Source: Membranipora membranacea (Eukaryota; Bryozoa; Gymnolaemata; Cheilostomatida; Membraniporidae). From it: a stretch of DNA of 64,000 bases. Shown piece after piece: positions 1 to 11,000 of the stretch. The DNA is taken from positions 2,728,001-2,792,000 of the forward strand of contig OU612068.1 in assembly GCA_914767715.1 (NCBI GenBank), read 5' to 3'. The position numbers were made by a program, and so were the translations under genes. How positions within the stretch are numbered: position 1 is the first letter of the stretch; every line of letters begins with the position of its first letter. The notes beneath the pieces were generated by a model. The model made no database searches. It saw nothing but the letters and a program-made list of their open reading frames with translations, and was not told the origin of the DNA.

Positions 1-7
1 CACATAC

Positions 8-42
8 CTGCTGATGTATTCTGAGGAATCAAACGCTGCCAT
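8..42 (-). CDS. MOV10: First exon of a further MOV10-like helicase gene lying left of the window
   Basis: The minus strand reads ATG (40-42) and encodes MAAFDSSEYIS, then a splice donor GTATGTG at the very edge of the window. It is identical to the first exon at 16164-16198 of the next array unit, which splices in phase 2 to a recognisable MOV10-like N-terminal exon. Only this exon is inside the window; the rest of the gene must lie to the left. It shows that the tandem array has at least three helicase starts. The assignment rests on identity with copy 1, not on the short peptide itself. Confidence 0.6.
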
Positions 43-484
43 CTTAGTCACGGTTTTACATTCTGCCCACTGAGTGGAAGTTTCCTTGCTCTGCTTTCAT
101 GCTCCACAATTGCACAGTCAATCAAAGATTTCACCACGCAACAAGACAAGCATGGTTGTATGGCTATGATCTTTAGTTCATGTGTATTATCTTATATTAT
201 GTTCTCAGCATATTCAAAACCAACTAGATGCAAGAAATAAGTGTACCGAAGACCCGGCAACTTGTTAACAAATCATACAATACAATATATTGGTTTGTTC
301 TAATATCACACAATAGATTGTTTAGTTAAAAAAAACACACAAAAAAATCAATAAATAAGGCTTATATCGGTATGGTATCAGTATTGATTTAGATCTATGA
401 AGACCAATATTGAAAAGCATTATCAATTGTCAAAGCAAATGTACGAGCATTGTTTTTATACTAATACTAAGTCATGTTTTGGTT

Positions 485-535
485 TAGCCTGATCAGCCCC
501 ATTTTTGTTGTTTTGAGGCCGCTGACATAAGGCTA
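485..535. repeat. Small foldback repeat, TAGCC...GGCTA ends
   Basis: A 51-bp segment starts TAGCCTGATCAG and ends CCGCTGACATAAGGCTA. The ends are imperfect inverse complements, and the middle (TTTTTGTTGTTTTG) resembles the middle of the 4924-4981 foldback. Similar words (AAGTCAT..TTTTGG / AAGTCAT..GTTTGG) lie on both sides, so the exact insertion boundary is unclear. It sits about 450 bp upstream of the leftward helicase start. Duplicated at 16641-16691. Confidence 0.5.
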
Positions 536-1206
536 AGTCATCGTTTGGATTTCTATTCACATATATGACTTTCAAAATCTTCGGCAGCTGGGGCTTCGAC
601 CCAGATCGCACTAGAGCTGATGTTTGCCCCAACAGTTATCATAAGAGCTCAGTGTGTAAACAAAGCAAACGCTTGTCCCAAGATGCTGATTTCAGCTCCT
701 TCCAGCTAGCAATAACAATAACAATACCCTTTTTGATAGATTTACGTGAATGACAAAATTAAATATGGTTTCATTAAAAAAAGTACTAAACATTTTGATG
801 CATAACATGGTGTTACAGTTAAACCTGATGGGTGCAACTCCCGCTAACAATAAAAGATGAAAAAGATGTAAAGGTTCATATAATAGGACCTAGGTAAACT
901 CCAAACTCAGGAAAATTTCCATCTTGTAATGAGACTTATTACCATCTACACTAAGCTGATGCTGTGTCAATAAAATCTTGCCACATCAATATAATAAAAG
1001 CCTTAGCATATATACATACAATGATATTGATATGTAATTCTAGCAGTATTATGGTAATATTGGTGAGTTTTGACTAAATAATGTTGTTGAATTGTTTTGC
1101 CTGAAACAAGACTTTATTTAATCTTTACTCCACATGTTCTGAAATTTATATGTTCTTTTAATTTTTAACTAAAACTAACTTTTAACTTTTAACTAACTAA
1201 AAATAT

Positions 1207-1275
1207 TAGCCTTGTCACGCAGCTACTTTATTGTTTTGGGGAACGAAACAAAAACAGTACCGGCGTAAAAGGCTA
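1207..1275. repeat. Possible third TAGCC...GGCTA foldback
   Basis: This 69-bp stretch begins TAGCCTTGTCACGC and ends GCGTAAAAGGCTA; the ends pair with one bulge and one mismatch. Flanking 9-mers match only partly, so a target duplication is not convincing. It is conserved in unit 2 at about 17332-17399. I group it with the 485-535 and 4924-4981 elements by the shared ends only. Confidence 0.35.
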
Positions 1276-2159
1276 GGAAAATAATTTATAACAAAAATCC
1301 AGTTTACCAGCCATATTTAACTGTAAGCCCATTGGACAATCAGTACAATGGGCAAGGGAAGTGAATTTTAGATGGAATGTAACATTGGTTGTCTCCTCTC
1401 TTGTCACTCATTAAGATCAGTAGACGTCATGATTTCTCGATATTATTGTCCTGTGATTGCCCTGTAATTCCCGAAGCACAGTTCATACAAATATTTTACC
1501 AATAAACTATGCTTAGTATAGTGCATAAGATATCATCATAGGTACAAAGGTGAATGTTCGAATGTATGTATGCATGTTTTTTTCTTTTTCCTCCAAAAAT
1601 CAACAATAAAGAAATGCATAACTGAAGAGCAGCTTATAACATATGAAAAACTTGCGCTAGGGATAATAAATCACTATCATCAGAGGACTACAGACACAGA
1701 CTGTCTTCTCTAAATATCACACCTATAGCGTATATAGAGAAACCAAAACAACCTAAACACTACCACAGCTATCCACTGCTAACATCTGAAAACAGTGAAT
1801 GTCGCCATTTTGCTGGAACAAACAGCAGCTCACTGCTAAAGTATGTAGCAGGCGAGGCTGCATATTGTAAAAGAAATATAGACCTTAATTTGTTTTAATC
1901 AATTTTTTATATCTTTAGATGGGTTTTCACTTAATTAAAATCATCTTATACCCCACTAGTGCCATGTTAGTTTCAGCATAATTAAAATTTTTAAAAAGGT
2001 TTGAACATCATGACATGATAGAATCAATAGTTGGAAATGTCCAGCATATTGGTTATGTGGCAGAAGCATCTGGTACTGGTACTGGTACTGTACTGTTAAG
2101 CATAATTAAATCCAAGCGGTGGTATTAAAATTCACTTCTCGCTCCAGACTACCTTAAAA

Positions 2160-3098
2160 ATGAATACTTCAGCCTGTAATACAACCTGCAATGGCACAAG
2201 TGACCAGCCGAGTCATGGACCGTGGAAGAATTATTACTCAACAGTCCCAACCCTCGGAGGCATAGGGACGATTTTCATCATAATTCTCATTATAATCAGC
2301 AACATGGTCATACTGCTGGTCTTTAAACGGATGAAGAAGCTGAAGATAAATCATTACTACCTGATTGCGCTCTCAGTATACGATCTGATGTTGGTTCCAG
2401 GATTAGCTGTTTCGTGCTACATGATAACCAATGGGAGTATATGGATGACAGATCTTATATGCGACATGATTGGCTTATTGTTGGCGACATCGCCACTGAC
2501 AGCAACTATAAACGTACACTGTCTTATGTGCATAGACAAAACCCTCTCTGTATTTAAGCCGCATATGTATAACAATTTTGTCAAACGGTCTAATTCCAAA
2601 ACTGGGATTGTGGTAGCCTTAGCATGTTGTGTGTTTGTACCTTTGATATACTTTATTGTGATGTGGAAGCTGAATGTGTTGAACTTTGATTTTTTCCCAG
2701 AGGCCGGTATCTGTAAGATTAGATTTACAGTCAAGTCTTTCCTAGGTATAGGATTTGCTATTTGTTTTAGCCTTGTGGCCGAAGTCGTATGCCATGCGCT
2801 GATTATCAGAAAGATTCTCAGCATGGCAAGAAATGACAGGCAGCGCCTTATAAGGGTGTCAAAAACTGTTTTACTCACTGTCGGAACTTATCACGTTTGT
2901 TGGCTGCCATATTTTCTTACGACTGTTCTAAGCCTTTCCAACAACAATATCACTCAAAGACACGGTGATTTCATTCGCCCTGTTGTCACTATTTTGGTCT
3001 GTAGCAGTAGCTATGTGAACATATTCATATTTGTGTTGACTCTGCCTGGATTTAAGGAACATATTCCTTGTCGTGGAGCGAGAATAGGCGTAGAATGA
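2160..3098 (+). CDS. Rhodopsin-class GPCR, copy 1 (single exon, 312 aa)
   Basis: An intact one-exon gene for a seven-helix plasma-membrane receptor. The N-terminus has three N-glycosylation sequons (N2, N7, N11) and no signal peptide. TM1 is about residues 32-56 with SNMV (N1.50 equivalent); TM2 carries D75; ECL1 has W95; C101 and C185 can form the conserved disulfide. TM6 has CWLPY (247-251). Two class-A signatures are altered: the DRY position reads D126-K-T, and NPxxY reads N287-IFIF. The C-tail is short. The start follows TTAAAA and is the first ATG of the frame. AATAAA at 3406-3411 is a candidate poly(A) signal. The ligand is not predictable; the altered motifs suggest unusual coupling or constitutive behaviour (inference). 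It lies between two minus-strand helicase genes and is duplicated with them. Copy 2 differs at V158M, I197V and R267K. Confidence 0.9.
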   Translation: MNTSACNTTCNGTSDQPSHGPWKNYYSTVPTLGGIGTIFIIILIIISNMVILLVFKRMKKLKINHYYLIALSVYDLMLVPGLAVSCYMITNGSIWMTDLICDMIGLLLATSPLTATINVHCLMCIDKTLSVFKPHMYNNFVKRSNSKTGIVVALACCVFVPLIYFIVMWKLNVLNFDFFPEAGICKIRFTVKSFLGIGFAICFSLVAEVVCHALIIRKILSMARNDRQRLIRVSKTVLLTVGTYHVCWLPYFLTTVLSLSNNNITQRHGDFIRPVVTILVCSSSYVNIFIFVLTLPGFKEHIPCRGARIGVE

Positions 3099-3559
3099 GT
3101 CACATTCAATTATAGAAAGTGTCAATGGCATCGTCTTCTTATTATGTCCGTTCTTAGGTTTGTCACAGTGAAGTTTTCTGGTGTCTCTGATGTAAAAAAA
3201 TATATATATCAATTTTATAAGCTGATAAAGTCATAAATCAGCATACATCAGCATAAAAAAATGTTTATGTTGTTTGTGTAAGAGTTTATGTCGAAGTCCG
3301 TTGTCTATAAAAATTTTATTTTTTACTGAGAAGTATGAGTTGCCATCACCAAACCAACTATTATATTTCATCACTAATACCAACTTTTGTCTTTTACTCC
3401 TTTTTAATAAATGCATATGAGGTAAGCCGCAAAATATGATAAATTTGTAATGAATACAAATAAATATTAATTCGCCCTTATGGATTCTCGGTTCATTCTG
3501 CTCTTAGGCAGTTATAATCCAAAAAAATATAACTTAAATGGATAACATCCTATCCAAGT

Positions 3560-4692
3560 GAAAATGAATGAATGAAAATGAATTGTGAGCTTTCTGACCC
3601 TGTACCTTGCCATAGTTACGCTGATGACACAGAGTTCTGGGTGAGTTTTGGTGAACATGAAATCATCAACAACGAGAAAACGGCTAGGCCGAGTATCAGG
3701 CAGGCTTTCTCCATCATCTCCTCATTCATGGAAAATAGTTATTTAAAACTGAACCCCACAAAGACACAATTCAGACCACTTTCTCATAAAAACTAATCAT
3801 CCTCATTTGCATCACTGGAATAAAATGATTCTTCCTCTGTTTCTCCATCGGCTACTGTTTGAATTCTTTGGGTGGTCATGGACTCTCGGTTAGAATTTCT
3901 TCCAATTAAAATGTCTTAAGTTTGATCAGAACTTTTATTCCTGGAAGCCAGAATGACACTCATTCTTACCTTCATAACACGTAGGCTTGATTTCTTTAAT
4001 TATTTTTCCTTCGCATTACCCGTCAAGCTAGTCTCACGTCTTCAGGTCATTCAGAATTTCTGCGCAAAAGTGTATTAGAGGTTCGAACCGCTTTTCATCA
4101 GCTACATAAACCAAGTTTTAACTGCACTGGCTGTCCACCAGGTCACAATCTAGGTTTAAGTTGTCAATTATCGCCCATAAAATTTTCAATCATCCCCATC
4201 ACATCCATTCCTTCATTTGTAAATCTTTCTTAACCTCTAAGCATTCTTGCACCACTCGTTTTAACATGGCCAACACTCTGATGAGAAGTTTTAACTGTAG
4301 ATTAGTAACAGTGGGCGCGCAATCTAGTAATACTACCTTACCAGATGTGTTGAATTCTCTTCCATCCTACCTTTGCGATTTCACTTTCACTCCCTCTTTT
4401 AAATCCAACCTGAAAACCCATCCGTTCTGTGAGGCCTATACCCCCTATATCTAGGTTTTATAGGGAATTTTTGTGCTGGGCAGTTGACACTTTTAGGTTC
4501 AATTTATCTTATCATCATATTTTCCCAACACAAAAATTTATATTGTGGTTAACTTTTAATCCACTTTATTTATTATACCAGCTACAGACTTATTTTTAGA
4601 AAATTACTTTGGACTTTAATATTTTATCTTATGTACAGCGCTTAGAAAACAATTTTATAATACGCTGTAAAAATAAACTTTATTATTATTAA
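3560..4692 (+). mobile_element. Decayed LINE (CR1/L2-like) 3' end, unit 1
   Basis: Conceptual translation gives a YADDTEFWVSF reverse-transcriptase core motif followed by SYLKLNPTKTQF (3572-3796). Further on, in shifted frames and with stops, come RRLDFFNYFSFALP, VSRLQVIQNFCAK and, at 4161-4454, LNSLPSYL and FKSNLKTHPF. These are the usual order of the RT thumb and C-terminal segments in CR1/L2-type non-LTR elements. The 3' end (about 4633-4692) has GTACAGCGCTTAGAAAA, an AATAAA and an (ATT)n tail, also typical of that group. Frameshifts and stops show it is dead and 5'-truncated. The copy at 19664-20797 shares the same lesions, so insertion predates the segment duplication. Confidence 0.8.
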
Positions 4693-4923
4693 CTTATTTC
4701 CGATCTGACATACACCCGCATTCGAGGCTGTGTTATTGTGTATCCACCTTTCTCTCATCACTCAGCGATAATGACAGCACCAGCAAAAATGCTTCGTAAC
4801 CTTCATTAAAAATCATATAATGGATTATATCGACATGTAATCATGGTTAGTGGTTGTGCCTTCAGCCTGAGCTTCAGTAATTTTTATTAAAAAACTATCT
4901 GCGGGAGTGGTCCACAGAAAAAG

Positions 4924-4981
4924 TAGCCTTATATCAGCGGATCCATTTTCGTTGTTTTTGTTGGCCGCTGAGATAAGGCTA
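4924..4981. repeat. 58-bp foldback insertion with 9-bp flanking duplication
   Basis: Ends TAGCCTTATATCAGCGG and CCGCTGAGATAAGGCTA are inverse complements with one mismatch (17 bp) around a T/G-rich 24-base loop. The flanks CAGAAAAAG and CAGGAAAAG differ at one of nine bases, as an aged 9-bp target-site duplication would. It lies between the helicase stop (5064) and a minus-strand AATAAA at 4883-4888, so it would form a hairpin in that gene's 3' UTR. Copy 2: 21028-21085. Confidence 0.65.
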
Positions 4982-5063
4982 CAGGAAAAGCTATAAAGGT
5001 TGACTCCTCTGTCTTTAAAAAGAGTTAGACTAGAAATCTAATGATGTGAGTTCCAGTTAGACT

Positions 5064-8000
5064 TCACTCTCTTTCCCGTGGATCCCAAGTCTCATCAACC
5101 ATCTGCTGATATTCACTGTATGGGTTTTTCGCTCCTATAACATTGATATCAGACGCAGTATAGAAATGAGCAAACTATGTTACATTTTCTTTGTTCCAGA
5201 AACATAATACTTTTTAGCTTTGCTGTATCAAGCTTTTGAGAATGAGGATATAAAGTGAGGTGCGTCTGATGTTGCACTACTGATAAGAAGGTGTTCACAA
5301 CATAATGTGGGTGGTAGGCCTGGTTCCGCTGCCATGTTTGTCATTGGTATAATGTAGTAGGGGAACAAAACAAATTAAGTTCACTGTGGAGATATCTATT
5401 GGCGTGAGGCTGGTGGAAGGGAAATTTATTCACGGTTTTTATACTCTAATATTATTTGGATAATCTGTACACCACTCACTTTCGGTATGTGTGTGATCAC
5501 TTTATAACAAACTTCTAAAATTTCGTGAATTTCCATAATTTATTACAAACCAGAGATGATCACAGCACCAGTTAACAAGTCTAAGGATACGTACATCATG
5601 AGGGTGTGGGGATGGAACAATAAGGCTAAACCGACATTCTATAGAGTTACCTGCAGTTGCTTCGTTAGGTGCTCCATCAGCTGGTCCATCAGCTGGTCCA
5701 TCAGCTGGTCCATCAGCTGGTCTATTAGCCGGTTCATCAGCTGGTCTGTGAGCCGCTGCCCTGATTTTCTCCTCCAGCTCTGCCTGAGAGGGTTTCCCTG
5801 AGTATCCGCCATTCTCCATAATGAACTTAATCAGTGCTCGCCAGTGAGGATCAAGAACCAACACCTCTGGATTACCCACTACTATAAGCAGGGCTTTTGC
5901 CCTCGTCACAGCAACATTGAATCTCTGAAAGAGTTAAATGAAATAACACTGCCCATAATAACAGAATCCGTGCAAAAATTCATAAATAGAACTCAGATGC
6001 CATTGCATTTCACATCTAGGAGTCACATTCTCCTAACTCTAACTCCTTTGTGACGTCATGGACTCATTATAACGCATAATCACGATATCTATAAGTATGT
6101 TCACAGTTCTCTGCAGGCGAAAAGTTTGTTTTCATAGTGTGTTCTTCTAAATACATGAATCAATCAATAAATGTTTCCAGGCAGGACAGAATTACCTTTT
6201 TGTTAGTGAGAAAGCCAAGTTTAGCTCTTATACTCTCATGCTCACACAGAGCATTCTGACTTCTTACTGTACTGATTATTATCACCTCTCGTTCATCTCC
6301 CTGAAACTTCTCCACCGAGCCCACCTCTATATCAGTACAGTGTCTCGATCTCTTCTTCTGTGTCCTGTCTAATGCTTCGAGGTTCTGTAACACTAGGCGT
6401 ATCTTCTTCACCTTGATAAAAAGATCTGATAATAGTTTAGCGAATTGGACCGCATATTTTTTTACCTACATATTCTAAGATATGAACATCAAGTACAAAT
6501 ATGTAGGAGTTTAGAACGGTGATATGAGGATAAATCTGTTGTTGGAATGCTCATATTTTTCCAACAGCAACACATGGTGGTCTAACTAAATATGTAGTTT
6601 CATACAAACATGAGTAAGTGCACACATAGTACGTAATATGTAGAAAGTAAGTACACAGATAGTATGTTCAAAACTTATTCACAAACACACTTAAATCCAA
6701 ACGTACACGTTCATATGCACAGAACTCATGGCTATATCTAGTCATTTACCTGTTGGTGGTAAGGTGTGATAATCCCTACATTCTTAGCAGCTACTAAGGG
6801 CTCTCTGCCATGAGGCAGAAGTTTGTCGACCCATTTAGTGACCTCGATAACCTCATGTGGGTTAAACCATGATGGGCTTGACTTCTCCTTTTGCTCTGCT
6901 CCAAAGTTCACTCCGTAGAATATCATGGGGAATCCTCCGGCTCTGGCCTTGCTTGGGAGATGCTTAAAATTAGGAATGAAAATTAAATCATTTGGCCTTT
7001 CAAGCTTGAATTTCATCAAAATTTACTGTATATTAAGTATATTTTGCAAAGATATAATTTGAAATTACAGTCTCACCTGAATAAAGATTTTTTTTGGATT
7101 AAACTCCTGAAAGGCAGTTTCAACCGATATGTGGGATGTGAATATGAAACATTATATCAACAAGAAATCGAGGGTCAAGAAAAAATGAGTTACATCTCAC
7201 CTTCCATTTACAAAATTTTTCTCGTAGCTCTTTATCTGCACAAGCTATCAGTTCTCCGTCATAGAACATCTCATTGGGTATCTCCATAATACTCGGGTGG
7301 GAGCGGAAGCTTCGCATGAGTTTGGTGACAAAGTTTGGATTAAACTTTTGATTCTTTGTTTTTCTTACATACGGTCCTTTTTGCAGGTCCATCAGCCTTT
7401 TGAGAAGACTAACCGCTAAAATGAGAGAAAAATCAAATATACAACGCACATAAAACCAGGTTACTTTTTGTCTAGCTCTGGAATACCGCAATGTAGATAA
7501 CTGCACATAAGTTGGATGGTACACTGCCCCAGGTTGAAAACCACAGTGGGCAGTCAACCAACTCTCAAGCACCCACCGAGCATGATGGAAGCGGTTGTGA
7601 AAGGCAGGAGATTGATTGGCCAAAGATGAGCAACGTCAAGACTTGGTGTGAGCTTGACGAGTATGCAGCTGTTGCCCTCAACGCAGCATTGACTGGAAGC
7701 CGTAAGAAAAAGGCCAAACAATTGCCTGCTATCATCTATTCAATCTGTGAGGAGAAATTTGGCTTAGTTGCGAAACAAGGTGGAACTCAGTGCACCATAA
7801 TACCGAATAGACGCCAATGTCAAAACACCAAAACGGACAATATGCACTGAGGGCTTGATGAGATTGATTGAGATGCTCATCAACACACAGGGGTGGTTTC
7901 ATGCTGCTGAGGCCAGGCATGAGGAGGTTGTACTAGAGAAGGCCTCAAAACAGCGCTTGACTCATGGTTTCTAGCTGAAGACCTGTGTGTGTGCAGTGGT

Positions 8001-11000
8001 ATGCGCACCACTGTATGTTGTATCTAAGAAAAACCATGTATGACTCATAAACACTGTACATTCACCGTCGGTCTTCACATAACGGATCTTTTTTTGGATG
8101 AACTCAACATCATTTGGCACACAATATTTGTTTAATGCAGGTTATCATTCGATTCCAATAGATAATAAGTTTGAATTGGATTATGTTTAAATCAAGCTAC
8201 TAACTTAGACCGAGCTCCTCAGCCTTACTGGAACGTATAACTGGCCCCAATTGCTGGGGGTCACCTGCTAACACCACCTGTCCAGAGTTTGTGGAATGTA
8301 GGTCTAGAAGGCTCAATGGTATCAGAGTCTCTGGTTCTGTGGCAAAGCCAGCCTCATCGATGAATAGGTGGGTGAAGTGATTGTTCAGCTCAGCTGAAAC
8401 CAACCTACAACAAGGAAACATTAACTAAACGGAGAAGAAATAGTTTCAGTAAGAGGCTTACGTATACAGACACAGGTGATGAATATTTTATGTTTCATTT
8501 TTTTAATCTATTTCGACAATAGACAGAAAAGAGAATGGAAAAATGACAATATTACCTTCCAGCAGTAGAGAGAGTGCAGACAACTATGCGTTTGAGCGTT
8601 ATCTTCTCTTTTGAAGGGTACACATGTTTTCTGGAGGAGTCTGAGCAATTCGAGACGCTGCGAATCTAAAACATTAATCAATATCTGATGATTTTCTCTC
8701 ACAAAGTTTTCAGATTACCTCAATAGTCTGGTTAAGTGTCCAAACTAACAATGTTCAGACCTTGATAAGATAAGAAAATTGTTAGTGTGGACACTTAACC
8801 ACATTATTAAGATCTATCGGCGCACAACCGCCTTCAGGACTTGAGAGCTCAAATTACTACAGTAGCCTCAAGATTTCGTGCAAGAAAAGCATTAGAGTTG
8901 TCTACTTTCTGTGCAGTGTTGTGGATCTTCTATAGTTGAATTGTTTGGCTTGGCCAACCTCATCAGTTTAAAAAATATATAATCATACGTCTGGGTTCAT
9001 TATTTTGAACAGGTCACATGGCGAATACCAACGCCTCGTCTTTCATAATATTAGGCGGTGTCCTGTGCGGATTTTGTGATGCTGTAGGCTTATAACAACT
9101 GTATATAGATATAACAGATATTCAGTGTTATCCGGAGTCAGTTCGAGTGCATGAACTACTCAGGAGCTTATTCAGCGAAACAAAATATTCTAAGCGAGTT
9201 GGAGGATTCCATTGAGGTTTCCTTGTGATTCACTGACCTCCACAAAAATGAAAAATGTTCACATACTATTACACACCTTATGGTCATAGTGATCGAATGG
9301 TCTCGATGTGGCATTCAATCTTAGTATACAGTTCTCAGGGATATGAGTAAGAAGGCCTGAAGTTATCAGATCAGCAGCACTATTAGATGGAGTACAGACC
9401 AAAATATTAGATGTGTCGATCATCTTGTACACCTATCAGAAAATAACAAGAGAATTGAAAGCCAACGTAATCCAGAATTTGCTGTTAATTGCACACATGA
9501 AAAAAAAGATATTATTTTTAATTATTCATTTTGTTTATAGTTTCAAATGGTGGGGACACAGAGCTGCTTGTAATCTTATGGACAAACTGATAAGGACTAG
9601 AGTTTATTGCCATACCTGTTTGATTGCCTCTACCAAAGTGAAAGTCTTCCCAGTTCCAGGAGGCCCATATATAATATAAGGGGCGGGTCTTGAGGTGCCA
9701 TAAACTATGTGTCTGACAGCTTCCATCTGCTCATTGTTGCTTTTAATTTTCTCATTGAAAAAGCTAAAAAATAGAGATACAATAATAATCCACATACATG
9801 TTACTTACTCAAGCTCTAACCTTAGCTAGCTAATATTGGTTCTAACTTAGCTAACTAACTAGCTGAGCCCTAGATGTTAATGACTATTGGAGTTTTGTTT
9901 GAAGAAGTAAATAAGAGATGTAATTATTGCAAACATTCAGATATTTAATTAGTACAATTTTTTGTCAAACTGGTTCTGATGTTGCAAAATAGAAGTTTTT
10001 ATTCTGAATAAAAACTTCGCACCACTCGCAAACGAATAATCTTTGTATACCTTATTTTCTGTGGCAGCAGTTGTCTGGAATGTGGTGACACTGAGACAGG
10101 AAATAAAAGCTTTTCCATACTGCGGTCGACAGCCAAATCCACCGCCCTATGCATCATTCTCAGGGGGAGACGATTTAGTCTGAATAGTATCTCAAATCTG
10201 ATATCATCATCGCTATCAATGTAATCTTCAAGTTCATCCAGAAATCTGTAAGAATGCTAAAAATGTCACTTGGCATTTCGGCTGTGCATGAAAATGTAGT
10301 AAGAAGGTTATCTCAAAATTCACCAAAGTTAAAAATAAGAAAAAGATATTTAAAGGGCAACCAAGGTTTCAAACAGCTTCTCATTGATGGCCATTGATTG
10401 ATAGCAGATTGCACCTTCTGCATGGGGAAAAAGACAAAATATAATTCGGATGATTATTCAGCCAGAATTCTTGTGAAATATTTCTTCCATCAGGTACTCA
10501 AACTCAGCTAAGAGAGAATACCACATAGCAGTTTCCTGTTCCTGTTATTATTTAGCCTGTGCTCTATAATTACTACAGCAAAGTCTTGGAACCTCCCCTA
10601 AACTGAAATGTTACCCAGCAACTACTTTGAGTTTTGCATCGCGTAATGCACAAAGCTGATGCTGCCCAGCACATTATTTGCTACCCATTAATGCATTGCT
10701 GCGAAACCTCATTCTGCTTGCAGGATAGCCTTGTGACATAGTCTATCTCTGCAGCACAGCAGTGGTGGCGCTGCCTTTCATCAAGAAAGGCAACTCCCAG
10801 GGTTTATGGTTATGAGATAGCAAAACCAGTGTTCCATTTAGGCCCAAATATTTCCAAAATATGGGTTTCCATTGTTTTCCCAATTTTGGTACTCAGACTA
10901 GGTGAATTAGTTCAAGCCCTATGCTGCAGAGACGAACGTATGCCTCAACAGTTCGCACATGCGCAGACTGGCGAAACCTTGGTTGCCCTTTAAGATGTCA

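Larger units (their letters stand above)
43..2159. other. Non-coding interval between helicase start and GPCR, unit 1
   Basis: I see no supported gene here; short open frames have no family resemblance or codon structure. It should contain the promoter of the leftward helicase (first exon 8-42). It holds two small TAGCC...GGCTA foldback sequences (485-535 and 1207-1275) and, at about 2070-2095, a short GGTACT repeat absent from copy 2. The homologous interval in unit 2 is 16199-18266. Confidence 0.6.

Noticed and set aside
565-753. 62-codon plus-strand frame also present at 16721-16909
   Set aside because: Retained only because of the segment duplication; no motif, splice context or codon signal.
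2417-2878. Minus-strand frame inside the GPCR
   Set aside because: Shadow of the receptor coding strand; the receptor has clear domain structure.
5502-5650. Read-through of the helicase exon to a stop at 5502
   Set aside because: A good donor (GTAACT) follows at 5650 and a phase-matched last exon at 5064-5134 gives a sensible ending in both copies; the read-through residues differ in character.
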